Below, one piece after another: positions 35,698-44,399 of a stretch of 64,000 nucleotides of DNA (position 1 is the stretch's first letter; every line of letters begins with the position of its first letter). The notes under the pieces were generated by a model. The model did no database searches. It was not told the DNA's origin and saw only the letters and a list, made by a program, of their open reading frames with translations. Origin of the DNA: Bog-257 sp963846715 (GTDB taxonomy: Bacteria > Acidobacteriota > Terriglobia > Terriglobales > Acidobacteriaceae); assembly GCA_963846715.1 (NCBI GenBank), contig CAWJXA010000004.1, positions 62,001 to 126,000 on the forward strand, given 5' to 3'. The translations under genes and the position numbers were made by a program.

Positions 35698-37152
35698 GTG
35701 AACGGGTACGAAGTCATCCATGAAAAATCGCCGGCATTCTACGACCGCTACGAACGTAAAGGGGAGCTTCAGCAGCAGACCCATTACTGCCCTGGCTGTG
35801 GACACGGCATTGTTCATAAACTGATTGCCGAATCCATCACCGAGCTCGGCTTGCAGGACCGTACTGTCCTGGTGAGCCCGGTGGGATGCTCGGTTTTCGC
35901 GTATTACTACTTCGATGTGGGCAACGTGCAGGTGGCGCACGGACGCGCACCCGCCGCTGCGACCGCACTGAAACGTTCGCATCCCGAGTCGATCGTGATG
36001 GCATACCAGGGCGATGGCGATTTGGCGGCCATTGGTACCGCGGAAATCGTCCACGCCGCCAATCGCGGTGAGAACATCTGCGTGTTTTTCGTCAACAACT
36101 CAGTCTATGGCATGACTGGCGGACAAATGGCGCCGACCTCGCTGATGGGCGAAGTGACTACGACCTCGCCGTGGGGACGCCGCGCCAGCAATGAAGGACT
36201 GCCGTTACATGTTTGCGAACTGCTGGCTGCGCTGGAAACGCCCACTTACATCGAGCGAGTATCGCTGCACGACATGAAGAACGTCATGAAGGCCAAGCGC
36301 GCCGTGAAGAAGGCGTTGGATATCCAGAAAAACGGCGGCGGCTTCTCGCTGATCGAAATTCTTTCTCCGTGCCCGACCATCATGAAGATGGATCCGGTCG
36401 TGGCGCGCAAGTGGGTCGGCGACACGCTGGTAAAAGCCTTTCCATTGGGAGTCTTTCGCGATCGTAAGCCGGAGTTGCCGCCCGGGCCCAAGATTCCGGT
36501 GAAGACTGTCGCCGAGGCGCTGGACGTGGACGAGAATGCTTCAGAAATCGCGCCCGCGCGCCGTCATCACACCCGCGATCTGACGGTGAAGATTGCCGGC
36601 TTCGGCGGACAGGGCATCCTGTTAATGGGACAATTGCTGGCCGAAATGGGATTGCGCGAGCACATGGAAGTGAGCTGGTTGCCGTCGTACGGTCCGGAGA
36701 TGCGCAGTGGCAGCGCCCACTGTCACGTTTCGCTGTCGCACCAGCGCATCGGCTCGCCGCTCATCTCGCAGCCCGAAGTCTTGATTGCGATGAACGAACT
36801 CTCTCTTCACAAGTTCGCTGCCAGCGTGGCTTCCGGCGGATTGATCCTCTACAACCAGACTGCGCTGCCCGAGGGCTTCAGCGCGCCGCAAGCGCGCATA
36901 GTATGCGTGCCTGCGTCGGAGATTGCCGACCGTCTGGGTTCGGCCAAGGTTGCCAATGTGGTCATGCTGGCGGCGTTGCTGGAAGAGACCGAGTGCTTGC
37001 CCGCCGAGTCGGCGATTTCGGTCTTGGAGACGACGGTGAAGAATCCCAAGCTGCTCGAACTCGACCGGCAGGCCATGAAGGCCGGACGCGATTACGTGGA
37101 CACCGAGGTTGAAGTGGGCGCGGTATCGCAGCCGGATGGGTATTCGTACTAA
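35698..37152 (+). CDS. 2-oxoacid:ferredoxin oxidoreductase beta-gamma fusion subunit
   Basis: 484 residues from the GTG at 35698, with AGGAGG 6 bp upstream; an earlier upstream ATG in frame is rejected. The N-terminal half (about 1-280) is the TPP-binding beta subunit: HYCPGCGHGIVHKL, SPVGCSVFAYYYFDVGN, AYQGDGDLAAIG and NNSVYGMTGGQMAPTS. A linker (about 281-300, AEALDVDENASEIAPARR) leads to a gamma domain (about 300-480): DLTVKIAGFGGQGILLMGQLLAEMG, SYGPEMRSGSAHCHV. In most relatives these are separate genes. The fusion would fix 1:1 stoichiometry. Confidence 0.9.
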   Translation: MNGYEVIHEKSPAFYDRYERKGELQQQTHYCPGCGHGIVHKLIAESITELGLQDRTVLVSPVGCSVFAYYYFDVGNVQVAHGRAPAAATALKRSHPESIVMAYQGDGDLAAIGTAEIVHAANRGENICVFFVNNSVYGMTGGQMAPTSLMGEVTTTSPWGRRASNEGLPLHVCELLAALETPTYIERVSLHDMKNVMKAKRAVKKALDIQKNGGGFSLIEILSPCPTIMKMDPVVARKWVGDTLVKAFPLGVFRDRKPELPPGPKIPVKTVAEALDVDENASEIAPARRHHTRDLTVKIAGFGGQGILLMGQLLAEMGLREHMEVSWLPSYGPEMRSGSAHCHVSLSHQRIGSPLISQPEVLIAMNELSLHKFAASVASGGLILYNQTALPEGFSAPQARIVCVPASEIADRLGSAKVANVVMLAALLEETECLPAESAISVLETTVKNPKLLELDRQAMKAGRDYVDTEVEVGAVSQPDGYSY

Positions 37153-37189
37153 AAAAACTGGCTGCAATCCCTAGAGCGGTTTCGTAGTG

Positions 37190-37350
37190 GCTGTATCCGT
37201 TTTGAAGGGGTACGCCTTCAGGCGTACCGAAAAGGTCGCTCGAAGCCATCGGCTTTAGCCGCTGAGGGAAACGTACCTCAGGGCCTGAAGGCCGAGTCAT
37301 TTACAGCCGATCGACACGGCTAAAAGCCGTGCCCTTTCAAAGAGACTACA
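37190..37350. repeat. Intergenic hairpin repeats
   Basis: Several short palindromes: ggggtacgccttcaggcgtacc, ggctttagccgctgaggg with cctcagggcctgaaggcc, and cacggctaaaagccgtgcc. They belong to the same type as those near 52691 and 39170. Confidence 0.7.
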
Positions 37351-37378
37351 GCAACTCAGAAACTTGCTCTGGCCAAAG

Positions 37379-37406
37379 CCTCCGCTTGTCTTAGCGGAGG
37401 TTTTTC
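37379..37406 (+). terminator. Rho-independent terminator
   Basis: cctccgc-ttgtctta-gcggagg followed by tttttc. It lies about 230 bp after the beta-gamma subunit gene, beyond intergenic repeats. Confidence 0.75.
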
Positions 37407-37675
37407 GCAGACTCGAAGGATCGCAGGCGACGTCATGGATCCTCCCACTTAAAATTTCGCGCATCCCAGACATGGTCCGAGCGAATCCAATATCACGTCC
37501 GGAACGAGACGCCTCTTATCTGGATGGTTCGGGCGGATCATCGTCTCCGGGCAGCGTCACGAGTGGTGTCGCGGGAGTTTTTACCGTTTCCTCCCCTTGA
37601 GTCCGGCTGAAGCAGAACGGTGTCAGGCAGGACTACACCACTCGCTTTTCCAACCCACAGAGCAAAACGGAAGAC

Positions 37676-37978
37676 TCAATGCATCAGCCCTGTCAGGAAC
37701 GCAGCCAGAAGGACCAACACCAAAGTTGCCCGCCAGCGCCTCCCTTCGGGCAACGGACCTCCGCCGGAGACGCGAGGCGGCACCCAGAACAGGGCCACAA
37801 CCGCCAGAATCAACGCCGGCACGAAAAGAAAAGCCAGTAAGGCGTACTGCGCGCCGCTTTGCGCAAATAATTTGTCCTGGCGCAGAGGAGACGCCAGAGC
37901 GCTTCCCAGGAACCAACACAATACCGCGCTGCCTAGTCCTGCGACGGCGCCAAGTAAGCGCAAAATTGGAGACGTCAT
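37676..37978 (-). CDS. Small hypothetical membrane protein
   Basis: 100 residues with three predicted transmembrane helices (about 6-30, 45-65, 80-98). Begins MTSPILRLLGAVAGLG. A Pro/Gly-rich polar loop (PPRVSGGGPLPEGRR) separates helices 2 and 3. No family recognised. The overlapping plus-strand frames have no such pattern, which supports this strand. Confidence 0.6.
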   Translation of the reverse strand: MTSPILRLLGAVAGLGSAVLCWFLGSALASPLRQDKLFAQSGAQYALLAFLFVPALILAVVALFWVPPRVSGGGPLPEGRRWRATLVLVLLAAFLTGLMH

Positions 37979-38077
37979 CGTTATTGCTAGCAGTGTAACA
38001 GTTCAAACGGAGAGGGCCGAAACCGCGATGTTGTGGGTAGTGTCTCAGTTTCAACGGTGGGAAGACGATTTGAGGTA

Positions 38078-38102
38078 GAGCGGGCCTTCAGGCCCGCGTC
38101 CC
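38078..38102. repeat. REP-like palindrome
   Basis: gtagagcgggccttcaggcccgcgtc, a member of the family also found at 22049, 39119 and 52644. Confidence 0.75.
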
Positions 38103-38156
38103 AAGCGCGAGGAGAATTTGAGTGCCTTTCAGGCACGGCACAAACCCGCGTTCAGC

Positions 38157-38642
38157 TTAACGCGCCGCCGGTACAGTAGGCGCGACAGTTCTCGTTAGCT
38201 TCCAGGGTTGCAGCTTCGGCATCCCCGGAGGCATGGACATGGCGCTCATTTTGAGTTCGGCTGCAGTCTCGCTCGTAAGCCGCATGGTAAACCGGTCAGT
38301 ATCTTTGGTGTTCGGGTTTTTTGCGGTTATCAACAAGCCATCGCCGTTCAGGGTCGCATCCTGGATCAGTTCGGTGACCTGCGTGTCGCCTACACTCTTC
38401 AGGTTGCCCGCGTCATTAAATTTAAGGTCATTGGCACGACGCAATGACCCCGAAAACTGTTGGCCCTGCAGAGTAAGCTGCACTGTCAACCACGGGCGCT
38501 GCTCAAAAGTTCCTGTCCAGGTTCCTGCGTAACCCGCCAGCGGGGACTTCTTGATGGGCTTGACTTGGGTCGACGAGGTCTGCGACCAAGCGACACTACC
38601 AACCGCCAGCACGGCCATCATGACAATCGCACGATATCCCAT
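38157..38642 (-). CDS. Secreted hypothetical beta-rich protein
   Basis: 161 residues from the ATG at 38642 (GGAG upstream). A signal peptide (residues 1-20, ending VAWSQ) is followed by a domain with YAGTWTGTFEQRPWLTVQLTLQGQQFSGSLRRAND, resembling small periplasmic lipocalin-like barrels. Family unrecognised. An upstream ATG at 38756 would remove the signal from the N-terminus. Confidence 0.65.
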   Translation of the reverse strand: MGYRAIVMMAVLAVGSVAWSQTSSTQVKPIKKSPLAGYAGTWTGTFEQRPWLTVQLTLQGQQFSGSLRRANDLKFNDAGNLKSVGDTQVTELIQDATLNGDGLLITAKNPNTKDTDRFTMRLTSETAAELKMSAMSMPPGMPKLQPWKLTRTVAPTVPAAR

Positions 38643-38928
38643 CGATAATCTCCAAGTAGTTGCTACAAAATTGTACTCTGAACTCGCATCGCAACGCAGT
38701 TGTGAAAATATCGACAAGGCGCGTCTTCGGGCGTCGACCAACCGTCTCTCTAACAAGAACTCAGCTCATAAATTGTTTTGTATCAGGGCACGGCTTCAGA
38801 CGTGCCGCAATGGGTCAAAAACGTCTTGGGCTTCAGCCCCTGCGGGGACCTGTTTTTGCCGGGGCTAAAGAGTCTGTGTGAGAACAAGAGTTTTGGTTCG
38901 CGTGTGGACCGGATCGAGCGAACATCGA

Positions 38929-39026
38929 GCCTGAAGGGCGGAATAATGATAGCCCAGCACGTAGCCGAAGGCGGAGTGCTGGGTGAGGTGGGAAGTAGGT
39001 CCGAGTCTCCCGGGGACGACACAGGT
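38929..39026. repeat. Diverged REP unit of RAYT-linked family
   Basis: cctgaagggcggaataatga..agcccagcacg..gtgctgggtg..gtccgagtctcccggggacg shares the block order of the units at 25605-26049, far from the transposase remnant. Confidence 0.6.
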
Positions 39027-39085
39027 TCTCACACAGGCTCTAAAGCCCTAACCTTTTCTGCGCTCCGTTCGGCACGACTAAAAGA

Positions 39086-39322
39086 GGCTGCTGAAAAACT
39101 CCCTACTGAGAACAGCCTGGGTAGTGCGGGCCTTCCAGGCCCGCGTTCACCGGGTCTTGTGAAGAGGGCTTTAGCCCCTGAGGTACCTCGTCCAAAGCCG
39201 CTAAAATGGCCTCTTTTATGCAATGTCCCCAGGCCTAAAGGCCGTTTCACGGTACTCGCTTGACGCGGCGCTGAAGCGCCGCACTACCCGAACTCGCTCC
39301 GGAAAGGACTTTTTCAGCGGCC
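39086..39322. mobile_element. MITE-like element with TIRs GGCYGCTGAAAAASTCC
   Basis: Left end GGCTGCTGAAAAACTCC at 39086 and right end (complement) GGCCGCTGAAAAAGTCC at 39322 form terminal inverted repeats of a 237-bp element with no ORF. Its interior has two inverted REP-like palindromes (39119-39145 and 39262-39289). The end sequence also bounds the transposase remnant on the right (41311-41342), so both were probably moved by the same IS1182-like enzyme. Confidence 0.65.
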
Positions 39323-39488
39323 TGTAAAAGTCGTGCCCTGATACAAGCAGTGCCATTTATGAGATGAGTTCAAGTAGCGAATGCTACGAAATACGAAATA
39401 AGGAGAACGGGAGCGCGTTCTCCTCTAGGGACGAGTGGCACAGTCGGGCGGTAGCAACCCGCCACGACTGCAGGCAAGGCGCGGAACA

Positions 39489-40061
39489 TTATTCGCCGGC
39501 TACGGGGCTTAGACTTTGACGATCGCCCTTGAAGAACCGCGTGGGCACAGGCTGCCGTGCGCGTTCTTCCTGGTGACAGTTCCAGCATAGCGGGCGCATG
39601 TGCTGCAAGGTTGACTGCAGGTCCTCGAGATGCATGTGGCGCAACTCGAACAGCTGGTGCTGCTCGTTAAGCAGTGCGAGGCGGCTCCGCCTCCAATCCG
39701 ACGCAGAAAGGCTGCGCTCGCAGATTGCGCAGATTTTGCCTTCGTACCACTTGGTCAGGAGCCGGTCCACATTTTCTGGAGACGGATTGACTTGCGCCAG
39801 GCATTCTTGACCGCAGTCGCCCTTCTCGGGCCAGCGTGAACATGACTTCAGCCGCGTATGCTCCAAGCCACGCAGAGCGGTCCAGAATGCAAACTCATGG
39901 TCGACTTCGATGTCGACTGGCTGGCCCGAGTCCGGACAAAGTGCCGCCTGCCGGCCGCGGTTCTGGTAGTAACTTTGCAGGCTCAGTGCCACAGGCAGTC
40001 CGGTGACAAGAACCGCGCCAAGAAAGAAGAGGACGATGGGAAACAAAGCAAAAGTCAACAT
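39489..40061 (-). CDS. Membrane-anchored Cys-rich hypothetical protein
   Basis: 190 residues. N-terminal transmembrane segment (about 4-28). The soluble part has paired cysteines: ALCPDSGQ, CSRWPEKGDCGQECL, CAICERS and LCWNCHQEE. This suggests metal or redox sites, possibly a zinc-ribbon/heme-free HNH-like motif (CAIC..CWNCH). No family recognised. The minus-strand start is an ATG with AGGTGAGTT upstream. Confidence 0.65.
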   Translation of the reverse strand: MLTFALFPIVLFFLGAVLVTGLPVALSLQSYYQNRGRQAALCPDSGQPVDIEVDHEFAFWTALRGLEHTRLKSCSRWPEKGDCGQECLAQVNPSPENVDRLLTKWYEGKICAICERSLSASDWRRSRLALLNEQHQLFELRHMHLEDLQSTLQHMRPLCWNCHQEERARQPVPTRFFKGDRQSLSPVAGE

Positions 40062-40288
40062 AACTCACCTGCCGCCGGGAACGGGTCCGACAAGATATTT
40101 GTAAGCCGCCTTATCACTACAGTTCAGTGACGCGGCGCACATGGGGATGTGACTTGCTGGGAAAGGCGGACAACCAGGCCCCCGACGGCCTCGATGGACT
40201 TGGCCATTCGGTGGCTTTTTCCGTAACCGGTTCCCGTTATCCGCGCATGCGGTCTGTCTAACAACTTCCCGGCCGCGCACGGGTTGAT

Positions 40289-41329
40289 ATGTATTCCGTT
40301 ACGCTGACCTCGGGGCGCGAACTGCAGCGGCGGATTAAGGAAGACTTGCCCCTGCGCTATTTGGCGGGGGGCGAGACGCCCGACGATTGGGCGCTGAGCG
40401 CCTTTCGCCGCCGGCATCCGCGGGCGATCAATGACGTCTTTACCCAGACATTGGAGCTGGTACGCGACGGTGGGCTGGGCAAGTTCGGGGTGGTAGCGGT
40501 GGATTCGACTGCCCTTGCCGCGCACAACAGCAAGCAGCGGGTCGACACCCGGCGGCGGCTGCGCGAGCAACGGCTGAAGTATCGCCGCCAGGTGCGGCAT
40601 TGGCAGAAACAGTGCGCGGCGACGGAGCCGGTGGTGGCCGAGTATGCCGCGACGCAACTGCAGCGCCTGCAGCAACGCCTGGCGGAGTGCTCCTGAATCA
40701 GCAAGTCTTTGAATAAGAGCGGGCTTACCGCAGTGCAGGGCACGGATTCAGAGGCCGGGTGCTGCGCAAAAACGTCGCTCCATCATTGGCTACACGGCGG
40801 AAGTTCGGGTAGTGCAGGACCGCTTCATGTGGCGCAACGCGTGATCAGCGAGTACCGAGAACGATTCGCTGCTGCCCATGCTGGAGGAAGTCAAGCGCCA
40901 GTGCGGGGCGCGGCCGCATACCGTGCTGGCCGATGCCGGCTACTACAAGAAACAGCAACCTGCGGCAACTGGAGAAGGCCACAACATCACGGGGTATATT
41001 CCCGACTCCAAATGGCTGCCGCGCTCAATCGCGGGCGCCGCGTGCACGGGCGAGCGCGGGCTCCGGAGATGCAGCGTATGCGGCGGCGATTGCGGACTCC
41101 GGAGGGCAGGAAATGGTATGCCCAGCGCAAGGCCTTGGTGGAAGGGGCCTTCGGGACGCTGAAGAGCGAAGGCGATCTGCAGCGCTTCCGCTTGTGCGGC
41201 GTGGTGAAGGTGGGCATCGAGTTTGCCCTGGGCGCTATCGGCCACAATCTGACCCGGTGGCATGCGGAACGCGATCCGAATTCGCCCCTGTGGAGTGCCC
41301 GCACTACCCGGGCTGTTGTCAGGAGGTAG
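40289..41329 (+). pseudogene. Degenerate IS1182-like transposase
   Basis: The first block (40289-40696) reads TSGRELQRRIKEDLPLRYLAGGETPDDWALSAFRRRHPRAINDVFTQ and a first catalytic-like Asp in VVAVDSTALAAHNSK. The next block (about 40880-41030) reads LADAGYYKK and ITGYIPDSKWLP in another frame. The last block (about 41060-41262) reads RRRLRTPEGRKWYAQRKALVEGAFGTLKSEGDLQRFRLCG in a third frame. At least two frame shifts and internal stops are needed, and the N-terminal part is missing. Non-functional. Confidence 0.8.
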
Positions 41330-41342
41330 TTTTTCAGCTGCC
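41311..41342. repeat. Right terminal inverted repeat of IS remnant
   Basis: A 32-bp sequence that, when complemented, matches 28 of 32 bases of 39086-39117. It lies just after the transposase remnant. The other end of the original IS is not seen near 40.1 kb, so the element is truncated on that side or the MITE end at 39086 serves as its left border. Confidence 0.7.
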
Positions 41343-41424
41343 TATTCAGCCGTGCCGAACCGCGACGTAAGAAAACGTGGCCTTTAGGCCCTGAGGGCGA
41401 AAGTCGAATGACCTCATTGAATTC

Positions 41425-42585
41425 GTGAACGAATTTCTGATTCACCACGCTGGTTGTCACCGCCATCCCTGGAAGCGAGCTACCTTGCCGACTCACTCGC
41501 GCGCGAGCGCGCCACGACGCTGCATCTTATTGGCGACGCTGACGTGTCTCTTGGCGCCATATCTGCTACTTCGTGGTCAGGAGACGCCCACCTTTTCTTC
41601 CAACGTCAAAGTTGTGAACGTGCTGGCGACGGTGCGCGACAAACACGGCCAGATCGTAAATAACCTGACCAAAGACGATTTCAAGCTGGAGGAAGACGGC
41701 CGGCCGCAGACCATCCGCTACTTTGCCAAAGAGAGTGATCTCCCGCTCACCCTGGGCTTGCTAGTGGATACCAGCATGAGTCAACGCCGCGTGCTGGAGC
41801 AGGAGCGCATTGCCAGCTACGCCTTCCTGGAACACCTGATGCGCGAAGACAAGGACAAGGCATTCGTCATCCATTTTGATTGGGACATTGAGCTGCTGCA
41901 GGACCTGACTTCCTCGCGCAAGAAATTGAACATCGCGCTGGAGAAGCTGGACAATCCGGAGTTCGAGCAGAGCGGTGGGGGAGGCGGGGGCCCGGGCGGT
42001 TCGGGCGGCCATCATCGCGGCGGAGGTACCACACTGTATGACGCTGTCTTCCTTGCCTCGGACGAACTGATGCAGAAGCAGCAAGGCCGCAAGGCGCTCA
42101 TCATTCTTTCTGACGGCGTCGATACCGGAAGCAAGGTAACCCTGAGCCGCGCTATCGAGGCGGCCCAGCGTGCGAACACTCTGGTGTATTCCATCCTGTT
42201 CTCCGATAAAGATGCTTATGGAGGCGGCTACGGCGGATACCCAGGCGGGATGGGAGGCGGCATGGGTCGTCACGGCGGCATGGGTCGCGGCGGTCCTATG
42301 GGATATCCGCAGCAATCCCATCCTGATGGCAAGAAAGTTCTGGAGCAGATTTCCAAAGAGACCGGCGGCCGCTTCTTCGAAGTCTCCAAAAAGCAATCGA
42401 TCGATCAGATCTACGCCAGCATTGAAGAAGAGCTACGCAACCAGTACAGCCTGGGCTATTCTCCCGACAAGGCCGACGCCACACCTGGCTATCACAAGAT
42501 CCACGTGACCACGACCCAGAAAGACTTGGTAGTGCAGACCCGAGATGGATACTACAGCGCCGGCACAAGCGCCGCCCAGCCTTAG
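41425..42585 (+). CDS. Secreted VWFA-domain protein, acidobacterial type
   Basis: 386 residues. The N-terminus has a signal-like hydrophobic stretch (about 30-50); a TTG at 41485 with upstream GGAAGCGAG would be a closer start. A short beta domain (VKVVNVLATVRDKHGQIVNNLTKDDFKLEEDGRPQ) precedes the VWA domain (about 107-340) with MIDAS DTSMS and ILSDGVDTGS. Two Gly-rich insertions (SGGGGGGPGGSGG and GGGYGGYPGGMGGGMG) interrupt it. The C-terminal NQYSLGYSPDKADATPGYHKIHV is typical of the VWFA-related proteins expanded in Acidobacteriota. Function unknown; likely adhesion or envelope. Confidence 0.85.
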   Translation: MNEFLIHHAGCHRHPWKRATLPTHSRASAPRRCILLATLTCLLAPYLLLRGQETPTFSSNVKVVNVLATVRDKHGQIVNNLTKDDFKLEEDGRPQTIRYFAKESDLPLTLGLLVDTSMSQRRVLEQERIASYAFLEHLMREDKDKAFVIHFDWDIELLQDLTSSRKKLNIALEKLDNPEFEQSGGGGGGPGGSGGHHRGGGTTLYDAVFLASDELMQKQQGRKALIILSDGVDTGSKVTLSRAIEAAQRANTLVYSILFSDKDAYGGGYGGYPGGMGGGMGRHGGMGRGGPMGYPQQSHPDGKKVLEQISKETGGRFFEVSKKQSIDQIYASIEEELRNQYSLGYSPDKADATPGYHKIHVTTTQKDLVVQTRDGYYSAGTSAAQP

Positions 42586-42795
42586 CTTCAGCTGCAGGGC
42601 TAACACCTCACGGAAAATCAAGCATACGGCCGCGCAGGACTCCAGGTTACTCATGCAATGGCCTGTTATCGCCAGTTATCTGCTACGAAAGCCCCGACCC
42701 GTGCTAGGATTGGGGCCATTTCGCTCCCCGGTCCACGAAACTGCTTAGAGCGAGATCGATCTGCCTCTGCCTCGGCTTCTATTTGGAGGACCACG

Positions 42796-44067
42796 ATGTC
42801 GAACATTAAACTCACGTCCGCTCGAAGTTCGCTGCTGACAATCCTCGCGGCTTTTTTCGTTATCTCAGGTGCTTGGGGACAAACCTTCAGGGTGTTGCAT
42901 TCCTTTGGCGCCAGTGGCGACGGCTTATTGCCTGTAGGCGGCCAGGTGTTTGATCGCCAGGGAAATCTATATGGAGTTACCGAAGCCGGTCCGTTGGGCA
43001 ATGGGTGTTTAGGTAACGAAGGATGCGGCACCGTGTATCAACTGAAGCCGAACGGAGACGGTACATGGTCGGAGTCGGTAATTCACGCGTTCAACGGGAG
43101 CGACGCCGCATTCCCCTTAACATCCCCGAGCTTTGATCCTCAGGGCAACCTTGACGGTACCGCTGACGGTCACGCCGGTGCGGGAACATTCCCAGCTGTC
43201 GTTTACCAATTGTCACCAACGTCCAATGGCACTTGGACGGAATCGATCCTTTACCAGTTTCCCAACTCTCGAGACAATAGCCCGGGGGCATTGACCTACG
43301 ACCCAGCCGGCAACGTCTACGGAGTAACCGCTGGTGGGGGCGTGAATGATACTGGCTCTGTTTTTAAGCTGAATCGAGCGTCAGGATGGCAGGAGCAGCT
43401 TCTGCTCTCATTCGACGGGGATCCTGATCCTAGCGGGATTAGCCCTCAGGGTGCGATCACACTCGATGGCGACGGTGATCTCTATGGCGCGACGATCCTC
43501 GGTGGCGCTCATGAATGTGGTGTTGTCTACAAGCTGACGAATCAGGGAAGCTTTTTTTGGAAGGAGACTGTGTTGCACGACTTCGCCTGCGGCGCTGATG
43601 GCTTTTACCCCATCGGTGCAACTTTTGGCCCCGATGGCAGCCTCTACGGTGTGACTGCGATCGGCGGGGACCGGGGGAGTTTTCGTTGCGGCTGTGGAAC
43701 AGTCTTTAGACTCACGCCTAATTCAGATGGCACTTGGACGAAGAGCACGCTGTACGCGTTTCGAGGCGGCACCAGCGATGGAGCATTTCCTGAGGGTAGT
43801 CTGGTGTTTGATGGGGCAGGAAACATCTATAGCACGACCAACAACGGCGGCAACAACTCGTGCATCCTCGGATGCGGTACGGTATTCAAGCTGACGCCGT
43901 CGGCCGGAGGTCAGTGGACAGAAAGCATCCTGCATTTCTTCACCGGTGGTTCAGACGGCTCTAAGCCAATAGGCACGATGGCAATCGACGGGGCCGGCAA
44001 TCTTTACGGCGCAACGTATCAAGGTGGCGTATATGGCGACGGCGTGGCATTCGAGATCACGCCGTAA
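42796..44067 (+). CDS. Secreted GloVer-type beta-propeller repeat protein
   Basis: About 423 residues from the ATG at 42796 with GGAGGACCACG upstream. A signal peptide (about 1-28, ending AWGQ) precedes about eight repeats of the form GxLYGVTxxGG..GTVYQLKPNGDGTWSESVIHAF. These have the choice-of-anchor tandem (GloVer) pattern seen in acidobacterial secretomes. Likely extracellular or cell-surface. Two Cys-containing insertions (CGCGTVF) suggest disulfides. Related to the SBBP protein downstream in role only. Confidence 0.85.
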   Translation: MSNIKLTSARSSLLTILAAFFVISGAWGQTFRVLHSFGASGDGLLPVGGQVFDRQGNLYGVTEAGPLGNGCLGNEGCGTVYQLKPNGDGTWSESVIHAFNGSDAAFPLTSPSFDPQGNLDGTADGHAGAGTFPAVVYQLSPTSNGTWTESILYQFPNSRDNSPGALTYDPAGNVYGVTAGGGVNDTGSVFKLNRASGWQEQLLLSFDGDPDPSGISPQGAITLDGDGDLYGATILGGAHECGVVYKLTNQGSFFWKETVLHDFACGADGFYPIGATFGPDGSLYGVTAIGGDRGSFRCGCGTVFRLTPNSDGTWTKSTLYAFRGGTSDGAFPEGSLVFDGAGNIYSTTNNGGNNSCILGCGTVFKLTPSAGGQWTESILHFFTGGSDGSKPIGTMAIDGAGNLYGATYQGGVYGDGVAFEITP

Positions 44068-44399
44068 CGGCCGCTCCTAATTCCAGCGTTTCATAACTGT
44101 CGTAACATCGCCAACTCGTTCACGATCCCCGCTGGTCACCCGGAACAGGGTTGGTTACCACATTGCCTGTTAGCGCCAGCAATCCGCAAGGTGGCAATGT
44201 GTGGTGTGGTCGTGACACAGCATCGGTCCTCTCCGAACGGGATGCGTCATAGACTCAGCCGAAAATTTCAAACTGAGGCGTTCCCTATGTGCCTTTTGTG
44301 ATTGCAAACGTAAGGCGAAGGTGCTACCGTTTCCGGCCACCAATGGGGGACAGCCCCTAGTACTGTTTTCCCACCGGCCGACTCAGAAAAGAGGACATC
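44068..44399. other. Intergenic region, no gene seen
   Basis: About 330 bp without ORF or clear hairpin terminator. It presumably holds the promoter of the SBBP gene. Confidence 0.35.

Noticed and set aside
40796..40820. gggtagtgcaggaccgcttc looks like a REP start inside the IS remnant
   Set aside because: It fits transposase coding sequence and lacks the paired palindrome, so treated as chance.
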